Source of the DNA: Mycolicibacillus trivialis
GTDB taxonomy: Bacteria > Actinomycetota > Actinomycetes > Mycobacteriales > Mycobacteriaceae
Length of the DNA: 64,000 nt
NCBI RefSeq assembly: GCF_002102395.1
Contig: NZ_LQPZ01000032.1
Location: forward strand, 1-64,000
Reading direction: 5' to 3'
Below the pieces are notes generated by a model. It saw only the letters and a list, made by a program, of their open reading frames with translations, did not search any database and was not told the origin of the DNA. The translations under genes were made by a program, and so were the position numbers. Shown here in pieces: positions 35,682 to 43,007 of this stretch (the stretch's first letter is position 1; each line of letters begins with the position of its first letter).

Positions 35682-36950
35682 ATGCCCGACCCCAGCAGTG
35701 ATGAACGGACCATCGCGGAGGCGGCCGCGGTCATCGTCGGCCGGCTCACCGCCCGCCTGGACGAGGTGACCCGGGTGACCCAGGAGCGGGTGATCAGTGA
35801 GATCTCGGAGCTGCGCGGCGACGCCCAGCTGCTGCAGTTGCTGCGCGACACCGTCGCGACCAACATCGACACCTACTTCTCCTCGATCCGGCACAACATC
35901 CCGATCGACCAGGTGGAGCCGCCCACCCCGGCGCTGGAGTACGCCCGGCGGCTGGCCCAGCGCGACGTGTCGGCGAACGCGCTGGTGCGCGCCTACCGGC
36001 TCGGCCACCAGTTGGTGCTGGGTGTGGTGCTCGACGAGGTGCGCGCCTCCGAGGTCGACCCGCGCCTGAGCCTGGACGTCTACGAGCTGGTATCAGCGAC
36101 CTCGTTCGACTACATCGACTGGATATCGCGGCGGGTGGTGGCCACCTACCAGGACGAGCGGGAACGCTGGGTGGAGAACCGCAACAGCATCCGGGCGTCG
36201 CGGGTCCGGGAACTGCTCTCCAGCGACGACACCGACATCGACGCGTTGACCACCGCGATCCGCTACCCGCTGCGCCGCCACCACCTGGCGGCGGTGGTGT
36301 GGTGCGCGGAGACCGAACGCGGCGACGACATCACCGCGATGGAGCGGTTCGTGGCGGGGCTGGCGACCGCGGTCGGGGCGCACGAGGCGCCGTTGTTCAT
36401 CCCGGTCGACGACGTGACCGGCTGGGCGTGGATCCCGCTGCCTGCCGACGCCACCGCGGGCGCCCTGTCCCGGCTGCGGGACTTCGCCGCGGGCGCGGCG
36501 GAGGCGCCGTGGCTGGCCGCGGGCAGCCCGCTGCCCGGCATCGAGGGGTTCCGGCGCTCCCACCAGCAGGCCAAGGACGCGCGTGCGGTCGCCACCGCCG
36601 CAGGCGCCGAGCCCCGCAGGGTCATCGCCGCGGGCGATCCCGGGCTGGCGGTGGCCGCGCTGTTCGGCGCGAACCTGGGGGCGGCGGCCGCCCTGGTCGC
36701 CGAGGCGCTGGGGCCGCTGGCCGCGGCCACCGAGTCCGATGAGCGGCTGCGCGACACCCTGCGGGTGTTCCTGCGCAACGGCGCCAGCTACACCGCCGCC
36801 GCCGACGAACTGCACCTGCACCACAACTCGGTGAAATACCGGGTGGGCCGGGCGATCGAACGGCGCGGCCGCCCGATCGACGACGACCGGCTCGACGTCG
36901 AGATCGCGCTGCTGCTGTGCGAATGGTTCGGCACGGCGGTACTCAGCTGA
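35682..36950 (+). CDS. PucR/CdaR-type transcriptional regulator
   Basis: A 422-residue protein with the same plan as the regulator at 16536. It has an N-terminal helical domain with EYARRLAQRDVSANALVRAYRLG, a degenerate GGDEF-like middle and a C-terminal helix-turn-helix AADELHLHHNSVKYRVGRA. The conserved N-terminal motif differs in only a few residues between the two, so they are clear paralogues. The ATG at 35682 is chosen for a sensible N-terminus; the long upstream extension is low-complexity. It is divergent from the small membrane protein and choD, which it may control. Confidence 0.82.
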   Translation: MPDPSSDERTIAEAAAVIVGRLTARLDEVTRVTQERVISEISELRGDAQLLQLLRDTVATNIDTYFSSIRHNIPIDQVEPPTPALEYARRLAQRDVSANALVRAYRLGHQLVLGVVLDEVRASEVDPRLSLDVYELVSATSFDYIDWISRRVVATYQDERERWVENRNSIRASRVRELLSSDDTDIDALTTAIRYPLRRHHLAAVVWCAETERGDDITAMERFVAGLATAVGAHEAPLFIPVDDVTGWAWIPLPADATAGALSRLRDFAAGAAEAPWLAAGSPLPGIEGFRRSHQQAKDARAVATAAGAEPRRVIAAGDPGLAVAALFGANLGAAAALVAEALGPLAAATESDERLRDTLRVFLRNGASYTAAADELHLHHNSVKYRVGRAIERRGRPIDDDRLDVEIALLLCEWFGTAVLS

Positions 36951-36974
36951 GCACCGCCGTGCCTGCCACCGCCG

Positions 36975-37574
36975 TTACGGGGTGAGCACCTCGCCGGTGT
37001 GCGCGTCGATGGTGTACTCGGTCTCCGCGCCCGCCGCGTCGACGAGCTCGACCTCCCAGACGACGACGTCGGCGTCGTTGGTGTCGATCTCCAGCTCCTT
37101 GAACTGGGCTTCGGGCTGTTTGCCGCTGGCGGTGTCCAGCGCCTGCGCGGCGGTCACCGTCGTGCCCGCGAGCTTGGCGACGTCGTCGTCGGGCTTGTCG
37201 GACTTGGTCTGCGAGATCACCTTCTCGCCGGCGGCGTCGATGACCAGCTTGTGCTCGTCGCCGTCGGAAGCCACCTTGGCCTCGAACTGCACCTGGCCGT
37301 CGGTGACCTCCACCTCGAGGTCGAAGGGCTGACCGCCGGGCACCGCCCCGGCGGCGGTCTGCAGCGCGCTCTGGGCCGCGGCCACGGTGGCCAGCTCCGC
37401 GGGCGCCTCGGTGGTGGTCGTCGCGCCGGTCGTGTCGGTGGACTCCGCCGACGCGCTGGTCGACGACGCGTCGGTCAGACTCGGCTGCTCGGGCTTGTTG
37501 TCGCCGCAGGCGACCAGCGTGAACGCGGTCAGCCCGGTCGCTGCGACCGCCGCGGTGGTACGGGTGAATCTCAT
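36975..37574 (-). CDS. PepSY-domain lipoprotein
   Basis: A 199-residue lipoprotein. The signal sequence ends in the lipobox LVAC (LTAFTLVACGDN), followed by a Ser/Thr/Ala/Glu-rich linker. Two PepSY-like units follow, the second ending TEYTIDAHTGEVLTP, the typical PepSY C-terminus. It should sit on the outer face of the plasma membrane; PepSY modules are thought to inhibit proteases or bind metals, and nothing here decides. AAGGAG precedes the ATG at 37574. It is 62 bases downstream of ipdC on the same strand but probably has its own promoter. Confidence 0.8.
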   Translation of the reverse strand: MRFTRTTAAVAATGLTAFTLVACGDNKPEQPSLTDASSTSASAESTDTTGATTTTEAPAELATVAAAQSALQTAAGAVPGGQPFDLEVEVTDGQVQFEAKVASDGDEHKLVIDAAGEKVISQTKSDKPDDDVAKLAGTTVTAAQALDTASGKQPEAQFKELEIDTNDADVVVWEVELVDAAGAETEYTIDAHTGEVLTP

Positions 37575-37636
37575 TCGGAACTCCTTGCCTCGTGGGTTCC
37601 TACCGGTTCTACCCGTTCGCGCCGGTTCGTATACCT

Positions 37637-38704
37637 CTATTGCACCAGGGCGGCGGCGGCGCGCAGGTGCTCGGCCGCCTCGACCACGATCTGGTCGATC
37701 AGTTCCGCGCACGACGGCAGGTCGGCGACGATGCCGGCGACCTGGCCGGAGGCCAGCACCCCGGCGTCGGTGTTGCCCTCGACCAGACCGGCCTTGAGCA
37801 GCATCGGGGTGTTGGCCGCCATCACCACCTGCGACCAGGTCAGGTCCTTGCCCTGACGCATCGCCAGGCCGTCTTTGGCCATCGAACCCCAGGTCATCCC
37901 GGACATCTTCTTGAACTTGGCGGCGTTGCGGATCGCGGCGGTGAAGCCGCGCACCCGCGAGCCGCTCTCGAGTTTCTCCACCAGCCCGGTGCGCAACACC
38001 CGGTGCGGCATCCCGTCGACCCGGGTGGAGACCACGGTCCCGTCCAGCCCGGCGTCGAGGTAGCGCTGCTTGACCGCGTCGGGCACCGTCGAGTCGGAGG
38101 TGAGCAGGAACCGGGTGCCCATCGCCACCCCGGAGGCGCCGTAGGACAGGGCGGCGGCCAATCCGCGGCCGTCGAAGAAACCGCCCGCGGCGATCACCTG
38201 CATGCCGGTGTCGGCGACGGCGTCGAGGACCGAGGGCAGCAGCAGCGTGGTGGCGACCGGGCCGGTGTGGCCGCCGCCCTCCCCGCCCTGCACGATCACC
38301 GCGTCGGCGCCCCAGGACGCCACCTTCTTGGCGTGCTTGGCCGCGCCCACCGACGGGATCACCACCGAGCCGGCCTCTTTGAGGCGGGCGATCAGCTCCG
38401 GTTTGGGGGCCAGCGCGAACGAGGCCACCTTGACGCCCTCGGCGATCATCAGCTCCACCCGGTCGCCGGCGTCGGCGGCGTCGGCGCGGATGTTGACCCC
38501 GAACGGTTTGTCGGTGCCGGCCTTGACCTTCGCGATCGCGGTGGCCAGCTCGTCGAGGGTCATGGTCGCCGAGGCTAGGATGCCCAGGCCGCCGGCGTTG
38601 GCGGTGGCGGTCACCAGCCGGGCGCCGGCCACCCAGCCCATCCCGGTCTGCACCACCGGGTGCTCGATGCCGACCAGCTCGGTCAGCGGGGTGCGCAGCC
38701 GCAT
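37637..38704 (-). CDS. ipdC: NAD(P)H-dependent flavin oxidoreductase IpdC (nitronate monooxygenase-like)
   Basis: A 355-residue protein of the nitronate monooxygenase/2-nitropropane dioxygenase fold. It begins with PVVQTGMGWVAGARLV and has the FMN phosphate region GGEGGGHTG, then AAGGFFDGRGLAAALSYGA. Position after ipdA-ipdB matches Rv3553, IpdC, the flavoprotein acting on the unsaturated HIEC-CoA-type ring intermediate (recalled assignment). The ATG at 38704 shares a base with the ipdB stop (TAATG). It is the fourth gene of the KstR2-controlled leftward operon. Confidence 0.9.
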   Translation of the reverse strand: MRLRTPLTELVGIEHPVVQTGMGWVAGARLVTATANAGGLGILASATMTLDELATAIAKVKAGTDKPFGVNIRADAADAGDRVELMIAEGVKVASFALAPKPELIARLKEAGSVVIPSVGAAKHAKKVASWGADAVIVQGGEGGGHTGPVATTLLLPSVLDAVADTGMQVIAAGGFFDGRGLAAALSYGASGVAMGTRFLLTSDSTVPDAVKQRYLDAGLDGTVVSTRVDGMPHRVLRTGLVEKLESGSRVRGFTAAIRNAAKFKKMSGMTWGSMAKDGLAMRQGKDLTWSQVVMAANTPMLLKAGLVEGNTDAGVLASGQVAGIVADLPSCAELIDQIVVEAAEHLRAAAALVQ

Positions 38705-39453
38705 TACGCCCGCACTTCCTTGTCCCGCAGCGACTTCGGGTCGATGACCTCGCGGATCAATCGCAGCTCGTCGTCGGTGGGTGGGCGGGTCTCCTCGGCG
38801 GTGTCGAGCCCGGCCACCTCGAAGGAGGTGTTCTCCGCGACGTCGGCCGGGCTGACGCCGGGGTGCAGGCTCAACGCGCGCATGGTGCCGCCGGGCCCGC
38901 CGAAGTCGAACACCCCGAGGTTGGACACCACCCGGTGGACGTCGACGAACCGGTAGGCCGGGTTGTCGGCGTCGACCTTGTCGTTGCCGATGCCGGAGAC
39001 CACGTCGACCTGTTCGGTGAACACCCGGGTGGAGTGGTTGCCGACGAAGTAGCTGGTGGCGTGGTTGATGGTGTTGCCGGGCGCGCCGCGCACCCCGAAC
39101 ATCTGCCGGGTCGGGTGCTGCAGCGGGCCGAACGCGGAGATGTTCTGGTTGCCGTACTTGTCGACCTGGTTGGCGCCCATCACCACGTGGCGCCGGCCCC
39201 AGGCCAGCGTCTCGAAGACCCGGCCGAACGGCATCCAGCCCTCGATGGCGCCCGCGGCGCCCAGGGCCGGGGTGTCGGCCAGCAGCCGTGCCTCCCCGTC
39301 GGTGAGCAGGATGTCGGGGGCGAAGGTCAGCCGGGCCAGCCGGGCGCCGACGCTCACCACGGTGGTCATCGGCGAGACCATGATCTCCCCGGCGTCGCGG
39401 AACATCTGCGCGCACGCGGTCACACAGATTTCGGCTCGGCTGGCCATGCTCAT
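38704..39453 (-). CDS. ipdB: COCHEA-CoA hydrolase beta subunit IpdB
   Basis: A 249-residue protein with type I CoA-transferase beta-subunit fold (LLTDGEARLLADTPALG, VVMGANQVDKYGNQN, RGAPGNTINHATSYFV). IpdA and IpdB form a hydrolase that opens ring C of COCHEA-CoA rather than transferring CoA. The ATG at 39453 overlaps the ipdA stop by 4 bases, and the length matches Rv3552 (250). Confidence 0.92.
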   Translation of the reverse strand: MSMASRAEICVTACAQMFRDAGEIMVSPMTTVVSVGARLARLTFAPDILLTDGEARLLADTPALGAAGAIEGWMPFGRVFETLAWGRRHVVMGANQVDKYGNQNISAFGPLQHPTRQMFGVRGAPGNTINHATSYFVGNHSTRVFTEQVDVVSGIGNDKVDADNPAYRFVDVHRVVSNLGVFDFGGPGGTMRALSLHPGVSPADVAENTSFEVAGLDTAEETRPPTDDELRLIREVIDPKSLRDKEVRA

Positions 39454-40337
39454 GATTCCTCCTGGAAGCGGCGCACCGCGGCCTGGTAGTCGGCTTCGCT
39501 GCCGGACAGGTAGGTGGCCGTGAACTGCTGCCAGCCCTCCTCCGAGCCGGCGGCCTCGGCGTAGTGCCGCTGGAACTTCTCGTCGCGGCGGTAGTCGGGT
39601 TCGGCGGTGGTGAAGTGCGCCCCGCCCGGCGCCTCGACGACGGCGTCGACCATCATCCGGTTGGCGATCAGCGCCTGCGGCGGCACCGCGTCGACCAGCT
39701 CGGCGGTGTCGACCACCTTCTCCACCGACAGGAAGCGCCGCTGCGCGGCCATCAGGTACAGGTCGTCGAAGTACGGGTCGATGCCGGTGTAGGCGGCGTT
39801 GCCGCGGGCGTCGCCGAGGTTGAGGTGCACGAACGCCGCGTCGAGGTTCAGCGCGGGCATCGCGATCAGGGTCTCGGGCTTGCCGTCGGTCGGGTACGGC
39901 GATGTCACCGTCTTGAGCTCGTCGCCCCAGAAGTCCAGCACCGAGCTGCCCAGCCCGGCCCGGGTCGGCAGGAACGGCAGCCGCTGGGCGGCGGCCTGCA
40001 GGCCACAGCGCAGCATGCCCTCGTCCATCTCGCGGGCCTCGATCGACCCCGACGTGCGGGCCTTGGCGAACCACGGGTCGTAGAACGGCGGGGAGTCCAG
40101 CGAGACGAAGCCGTAGTAGACCTTGGCCACCTTGCCCGCCGAACACAGCAGGCCCAGATCCGGCCCGCCGTAGGTGACCACGGTCAGGTCGGTGACGTCG
40201 GTGCGCAGCAGGGCGCGTACCCAGGCCATCGGCTTGCGCCGCGATCCCCAGCCGCCCAGGCCGATCGTCATGCCGCTCTCGATGCCGGCGACGGCCTCGT
40301 CGAGACTGGTCAGCTTGCTGGTGGCGGTGGTGGTCAC
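39450..40337 (-). CDS. ipdA: COCHEA-CoA hydrolase alpha subunit IpdA
   Basis: A 295-residue CoA-transferase-fold alpha subunit: MTIGLGGWGSRRKPMA near the N-terminus, VVTYGGPDLGLLCSAGKV, and ALNLDAAFVHLNLGDARGN. It partners IpdB in hydrolytic opening of ring C. The GTG at 40337 overlaps the echA20 stop (GTGA). Length is close to Rv3551 (292). Confidence 0.92.
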   Translation of the reverse strand: MTTTATSKLTSLDEAVAGIESGMTIGLGGWGSRRKPMAWVRALLRTDVTDLTVVTYGGPDLGLLCSAGKVAKVYYGFVSLDSPPFYDPWFAKARTSGSIEAREMDEGMLRCGLQAAAQRLPFLPTRAGLGSSVLDFWGDELKTVTSPYPTDGKPETLIAMPALNLDAAFVHLNLGDARGNAAYTGIDPYFDDLYLMAAQRRFLSVEKVVDTAELVDAVPPQALIANRMMVDAVVEAPGGAHFTTAEPDYRRDEKFQRHYAEAAGSEEGWQQFTATYLSGSEADYQAAVRRFQEES

Positions 40338-41089
40338 TTCTTCCCCTTCTCGGTGCCGGCGAACTCGTCGCGGTGCTCGTCGGCCACGCCGGACAGGTTG
40401 AGCTCGAAGGTGAATCCCTGCTCCATCCGGTAGCTGGAGTTGACCTTCTGCACGTCGATGAGGTTCAGCGCCTCCTTGGCGGCCCGGATCACCCGGGTGT
40501 CCTTGGCGGCGATGTCGCGGGCCACCCGCAGCGCGGCCTCGTCGAGCTCGGCGCGCGGCACCACCTCGTGTACCGAGCCGTAGTGGGCCAGGGTGTGCGC
40601 GTCGACGGTGGCCGCGGTGTAGAACAGCCGCCGCATCATGTGCTGCGGCACCAGCCGGGACAGGTGGGTGGCCGCACCGAGCGCGCCGCGCTCCACCTCC
40701 GGCAGACCGAACTTGGCGTCGTCGGAGGCGACGATGACGTCGGCGTTGCCGACCAGGCCGATGCCGCCGCCGACGCAGAACCCGTTGACTGCGGCGATCA
40801 CCGGCACCGCGCACTCGTAGACCGCCTTGAACGCGGCGAAGCAGCCCCGGTTGGCGTCGATCAGCGCGGTGAAGCCCTCGGTGGCCTGCATCTCCTTGAT
40901 GTCGACCCCGGCGTTGAAGCCGCGGCCCTCGGCGCGCAGGATCACCGCGTGGGTGCTCATGTCGGCGCCCGCGGCGGTGATGGTGTCGGCCAGTTCGAAC
41001 CAGGCGCGCGATGGCAGCGCGTTGACCGGCGGGTAGTCGACGGTGACCGAAACGATGCCCGGTTCGGTCGTGGTGGATGTGATCGGCAT
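40334..41089 (-). CDS. echA20: enoyl-CoA hydratase-fold ring-D hydrolase EchA20
   Basis: A 251-residue crotonase. The oxyanion-hole strands are RGFNAGVDIKEM and NGFCVGGGIGLVGNADV, and the N-terminus MPITSTTTEPGIVSV is nearly the M. tuberculosis one. EchA20 hydrolyses ring D of HIEC-CoA, giving the substrate of IpdAB (published). It is the first gene of the echA20-ipdA-ipdB-ipdC operon. AGGAAAGG precedes the ATG, and the KstR2 box is 39 bases upstream. Confidence 0.93.
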   Translation of the reverse strand: MPITSTTTEPGIVSVTVDYPPVNALPSRAWFELADTITAAGADMSTHAVILRAEGRGFNAGVDIKEMQATEGFTALIDANRGCFAAFKAVYECAVPVIAAVNGFCVGGGIGLVGNADVIVASDDAKFGLPEVERGALGAATHLSRLVPQHMMRRLFYTAATVDAHTLAHYGSVHEVVPRAELDEAALRVARDIAAKDTRVIRAAKEALNLIDVQKVNSSYRMEQGFTFELNLSGVADEHRDEFAGTEKGKK

Positions 41090-41127
41090 CAGAGCCTTTC
41101 CTGTCGCTTCCGGGGCACGATTACCTG

Positions 41128-41141
41128 AGCAAGCACTTGCT
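41128..41141. promoter_or_regulatory. KstR2 operator between echA20 and the SDR genes
   Basis: AGCAAGCACTTGCT is a full match to ANCAAGNNCTTGNT and a perfect palindrome apart from the centre. On the plus strand it is followed after 3 bases by TACGCT (41145-41150), a -10 element, then 6 bases, then the SDR GTG at 41157. It should control both operons. Confidence 0.92.
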
Positions 41142-41156
41142 TGGTACGCTAGCACA

Positions 41157-41921
41157 GTGACCGACGCGATCAACCTCGGATTGGCCGGCCGGGTCGTCCT
41201 GGTGACCGGCGGGGTGCGCGGCGTCGGGGCCGGCATCAGCGCCGTCTTCGCCGACCAGGGCGCCACCGTCATCACCTGCGCCCGCCGCCCGGTGGACGGC
41301 CTGCCGCACGAGTTCCACGCCTGCGACGTGCGCGACGACGCCGCGGTCGCCGCGATGATCGAAGCCATCGTCGCCGCCCACGGCCGCCTCGACGTGGTGG
41401 TCAACAACGCCGGCGGCTCGCCGTACGCGCTGGCCGCCGACGCCTCGGCGAACTTCTCCCGCAAGATCGTCGAACTGAACCTGCTCGCCCCGCTGTACGT
41501 CTCCCAGCACGCCAACGCGGTGATGCAGACCCAGGAGCGCGGCGGGTCGATCGTGAACATCTCCAGCGTCTCGGCGCACCGGCCGTCGCCGGGCACCGCG
41601 GCCTACGGCGCGGCCAAGGCCGGGGTGGACAACCTCACCACCAGCCTGGCGGTGGAGTGGGCGCCCAAGGTGCGGGTCAACTCCGTCGTGGTCGGCATGG
41701 TCGAGACCGAGCAGTCCGAGCTGTTCTACGGCGACGCCGACTCGGTGGCCGCGGTCGCGGCGACCGTGCCGCTGGGCCGGCTGGCCAAACCCGCCGACAT
41801 CGGCTGGGCGGCCGCCTATCTCGGCTCCGACCTGGCGTCCTATGTCAGCGGCGCCAGCCTGCAGGTGCACGGCGGCGGTGAGCCGCCGGGCTACCTGGAG
41901 GCATCCAGCGCCAACAAGTAA
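41157..41921 (+). CDS. short-chain dehydrogenase (Rv3549c-like)
   Basis: A 254-residue classical SDR: VTGGVRGVGAGIS for NAD(P), NNAGGSP, Ser in NISSVSAHR, and Tyr/Lys in AAYGAAKAGVDN. It corresponds by position to the KstR2-regulated Rv3549c; the substrate is presumably a steroid-ring-derived alcohol or ketone and is not established. The GTG at 41157 is 6 bases after a TANNNT -10, so the mRNA is predicted to be leaderless. It is followed by a second SDR gene after 43 bases. Confidence 0.87.
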   Translation: MTDAINLGLAGRVVLVTGGVRGVGAGISAVFADQGATVITCARRPVDGLPHEFHACDVRDDAAVAAMIEAIVAAHGRLDVVVNNAGGSPYALAADASANFSRKIVELNLLAPLYVSQHANAVMQTQERGGSIVNISSVSAHRPSPGTAAYGAAKAGVDNLTTSLAVEWAPKVRVNSVVVGMVETEQSELFYGDADSVAAVAATVPLGRLAKPADIGWAAAYLGSDLASYVSGASLQVHGGGEPPGYLEASSANK

Positions 41922-41964
41922 TCAGCACACCACGTTTCATCCGAACGGTTCAGGAGGCAGTTGC

Positions 41965-42873
41965 ATGGGAGTTCTCGACGGCCGGGTAGCCATCATCACC
42001 GGTGCGGGCGGCGGGATCGGCCGCGCCCACGCCCTGGCGTTCGCCGCCGAAGGCGCACGCGTCGTGGTCAACGACATCGGGGTGGGGCTGGACGGCTCAC
42101 CGGCCGGTGGCGGCAGTGCCGCGCAGAACGTGGTGGACGAGATCGTCGCCGCGGGCGGTGAGGCGATCGCCAACGGCTCCAACGTCGCCGACTGGGGCCA
42201 GGCCGAGCAGCTGATCCAGGCCGCCGTCGACGGCTTCGGCGGGCTGGACGTGCTGGTGAACAACGCCGGCATCGTGCGCGACCGGATGCTGGCCAACACC
42301 AGCGAAGAGGAGTTCGACGCCGTCGTCGCCGTGCACCTCAAGGGCCACTTCGCGACCATGCGCCACGCCGCCTCCTACTGGCGCGGCAAGGTCAAGGCGG
42401 GGGAGGCCGTCGACGCCCGGATCATCAACACCACCTCCGGCGCCGGGCTGCAGGGCAGTGTCGGGCAGGCCAACTACTCCGCGGCCAAGGCCGGCATCGC
42501 CGCGCTCACCCTGGTGGCCGCCGCGGAGTTGGGCCGCTACGGGGTGACCGTGAACGCGATCGCCCCGGCGGCGCGCACCCGGATGACCGAGACCGTCTTC
42601 GCCGAGATGATGGCCACCCAGGACGCCGAGTTCGACGCGATGGCCCCGGAGAACGTCTCCCCGCTATTGGCCTGGCTGGCCAGCGTCGAGGCCCGCGACG
42701 TCACCGGCAAGGTCTTCGAGGTCGAGGGCGGGCTGATTCGGGTTGCCGAGGGCTGGGCGCACGGCCCGCAGGTGGACAAGGGCGCCCGCTGGGACCCGGC
42801 CGAGCTCGGCCCCATCGTCACCGACCTGCTGGCCAAGGCCCGCCCGAGCGTTCCGGTCTACGGCTCGGCGTAA
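41965..42873 (+). CDS. short-chain dehydrogenase, 17beta-HSD4-like (Rv3548c-like)
   Basis: A 302-residue SDR resembling the dehydrogenase part of peroxisomal multifunctional enzyme 2: IITGAGGGIGRAHALAFA, VVNDIGVGLDG, VNNAGIVRDRML, Ser in NTTSGAGLQG and Tyr/Lys in NYSAAKAGIAAL. Such enzymes oxidise 3-hydroxyacyl-CoA thioesters; the actual substrate in HIP degradation is unknown. AGGAGG lies 7 bases before the ATG. It is the second gene of the SDR operon, which ends before a large intergenic palindrome. Confidence 0.87.
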   Translation: MGVLDGRVAIITGAGGGIGRAHALAFAAEGARVVVNDIGVGLDGSPAGGGSAAQNVVDEIVAAGGEAIANGSNVADWGQAEQLIQAAVDGFGGLDVLVNNAGIVRDRMLANTSEEEFDAVVAVHLKGHFATMRHAASYWRGKVKAGEAVDARIINTTSGAGLQGSVGQANYSAAKAGIAALTLVAAAELGRYGVTVNAIAPAARTRMTETVFAEMMATQDAEFDAMAPENVSPLLAWLASVEARDVTGKVFEVEGGLIRVAEGWAHGPQVDKGARWDPAELGPIVTDLLAKARPSVPVYGSA

Positions 42874-42932
42874 TCCGGTCGGCTCGGCTCTCTTCACGCG
42901 CCCACCCCCAGGCTCGCCCCCACCCCCACGCT

Positions 42933-42994
42933 CGCCGAGCGTGCACGTACTGCGAAGAAATCGCGAAATCCTCGCAGCCACTGCACGTTCGGCG
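42933..42994. repeat. 62-base intergenic palindrome between convergent genes
   Basis: The arms 42933-42955 and 42972-42994 pair in two blocks: CGCCGAGCGTGCA with TGCACGTTCGGCG (one mismatch), then CTGCGA with TCGCAG, separated by a 4-base internal bulge; a 16-base A-rich loop joins them. It lies between the stops of the SDR and lipoprotein genes, so it is well placed as a two-way terminator. The GAGCGTG...CACG core recurs near 54.6 and 55.6 kb, and similar palindromes are common between mycobacterial genes. Confidence 0.7.
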
Positions 42995-43007
42995 CGGGGT
43001 CCGGTGC

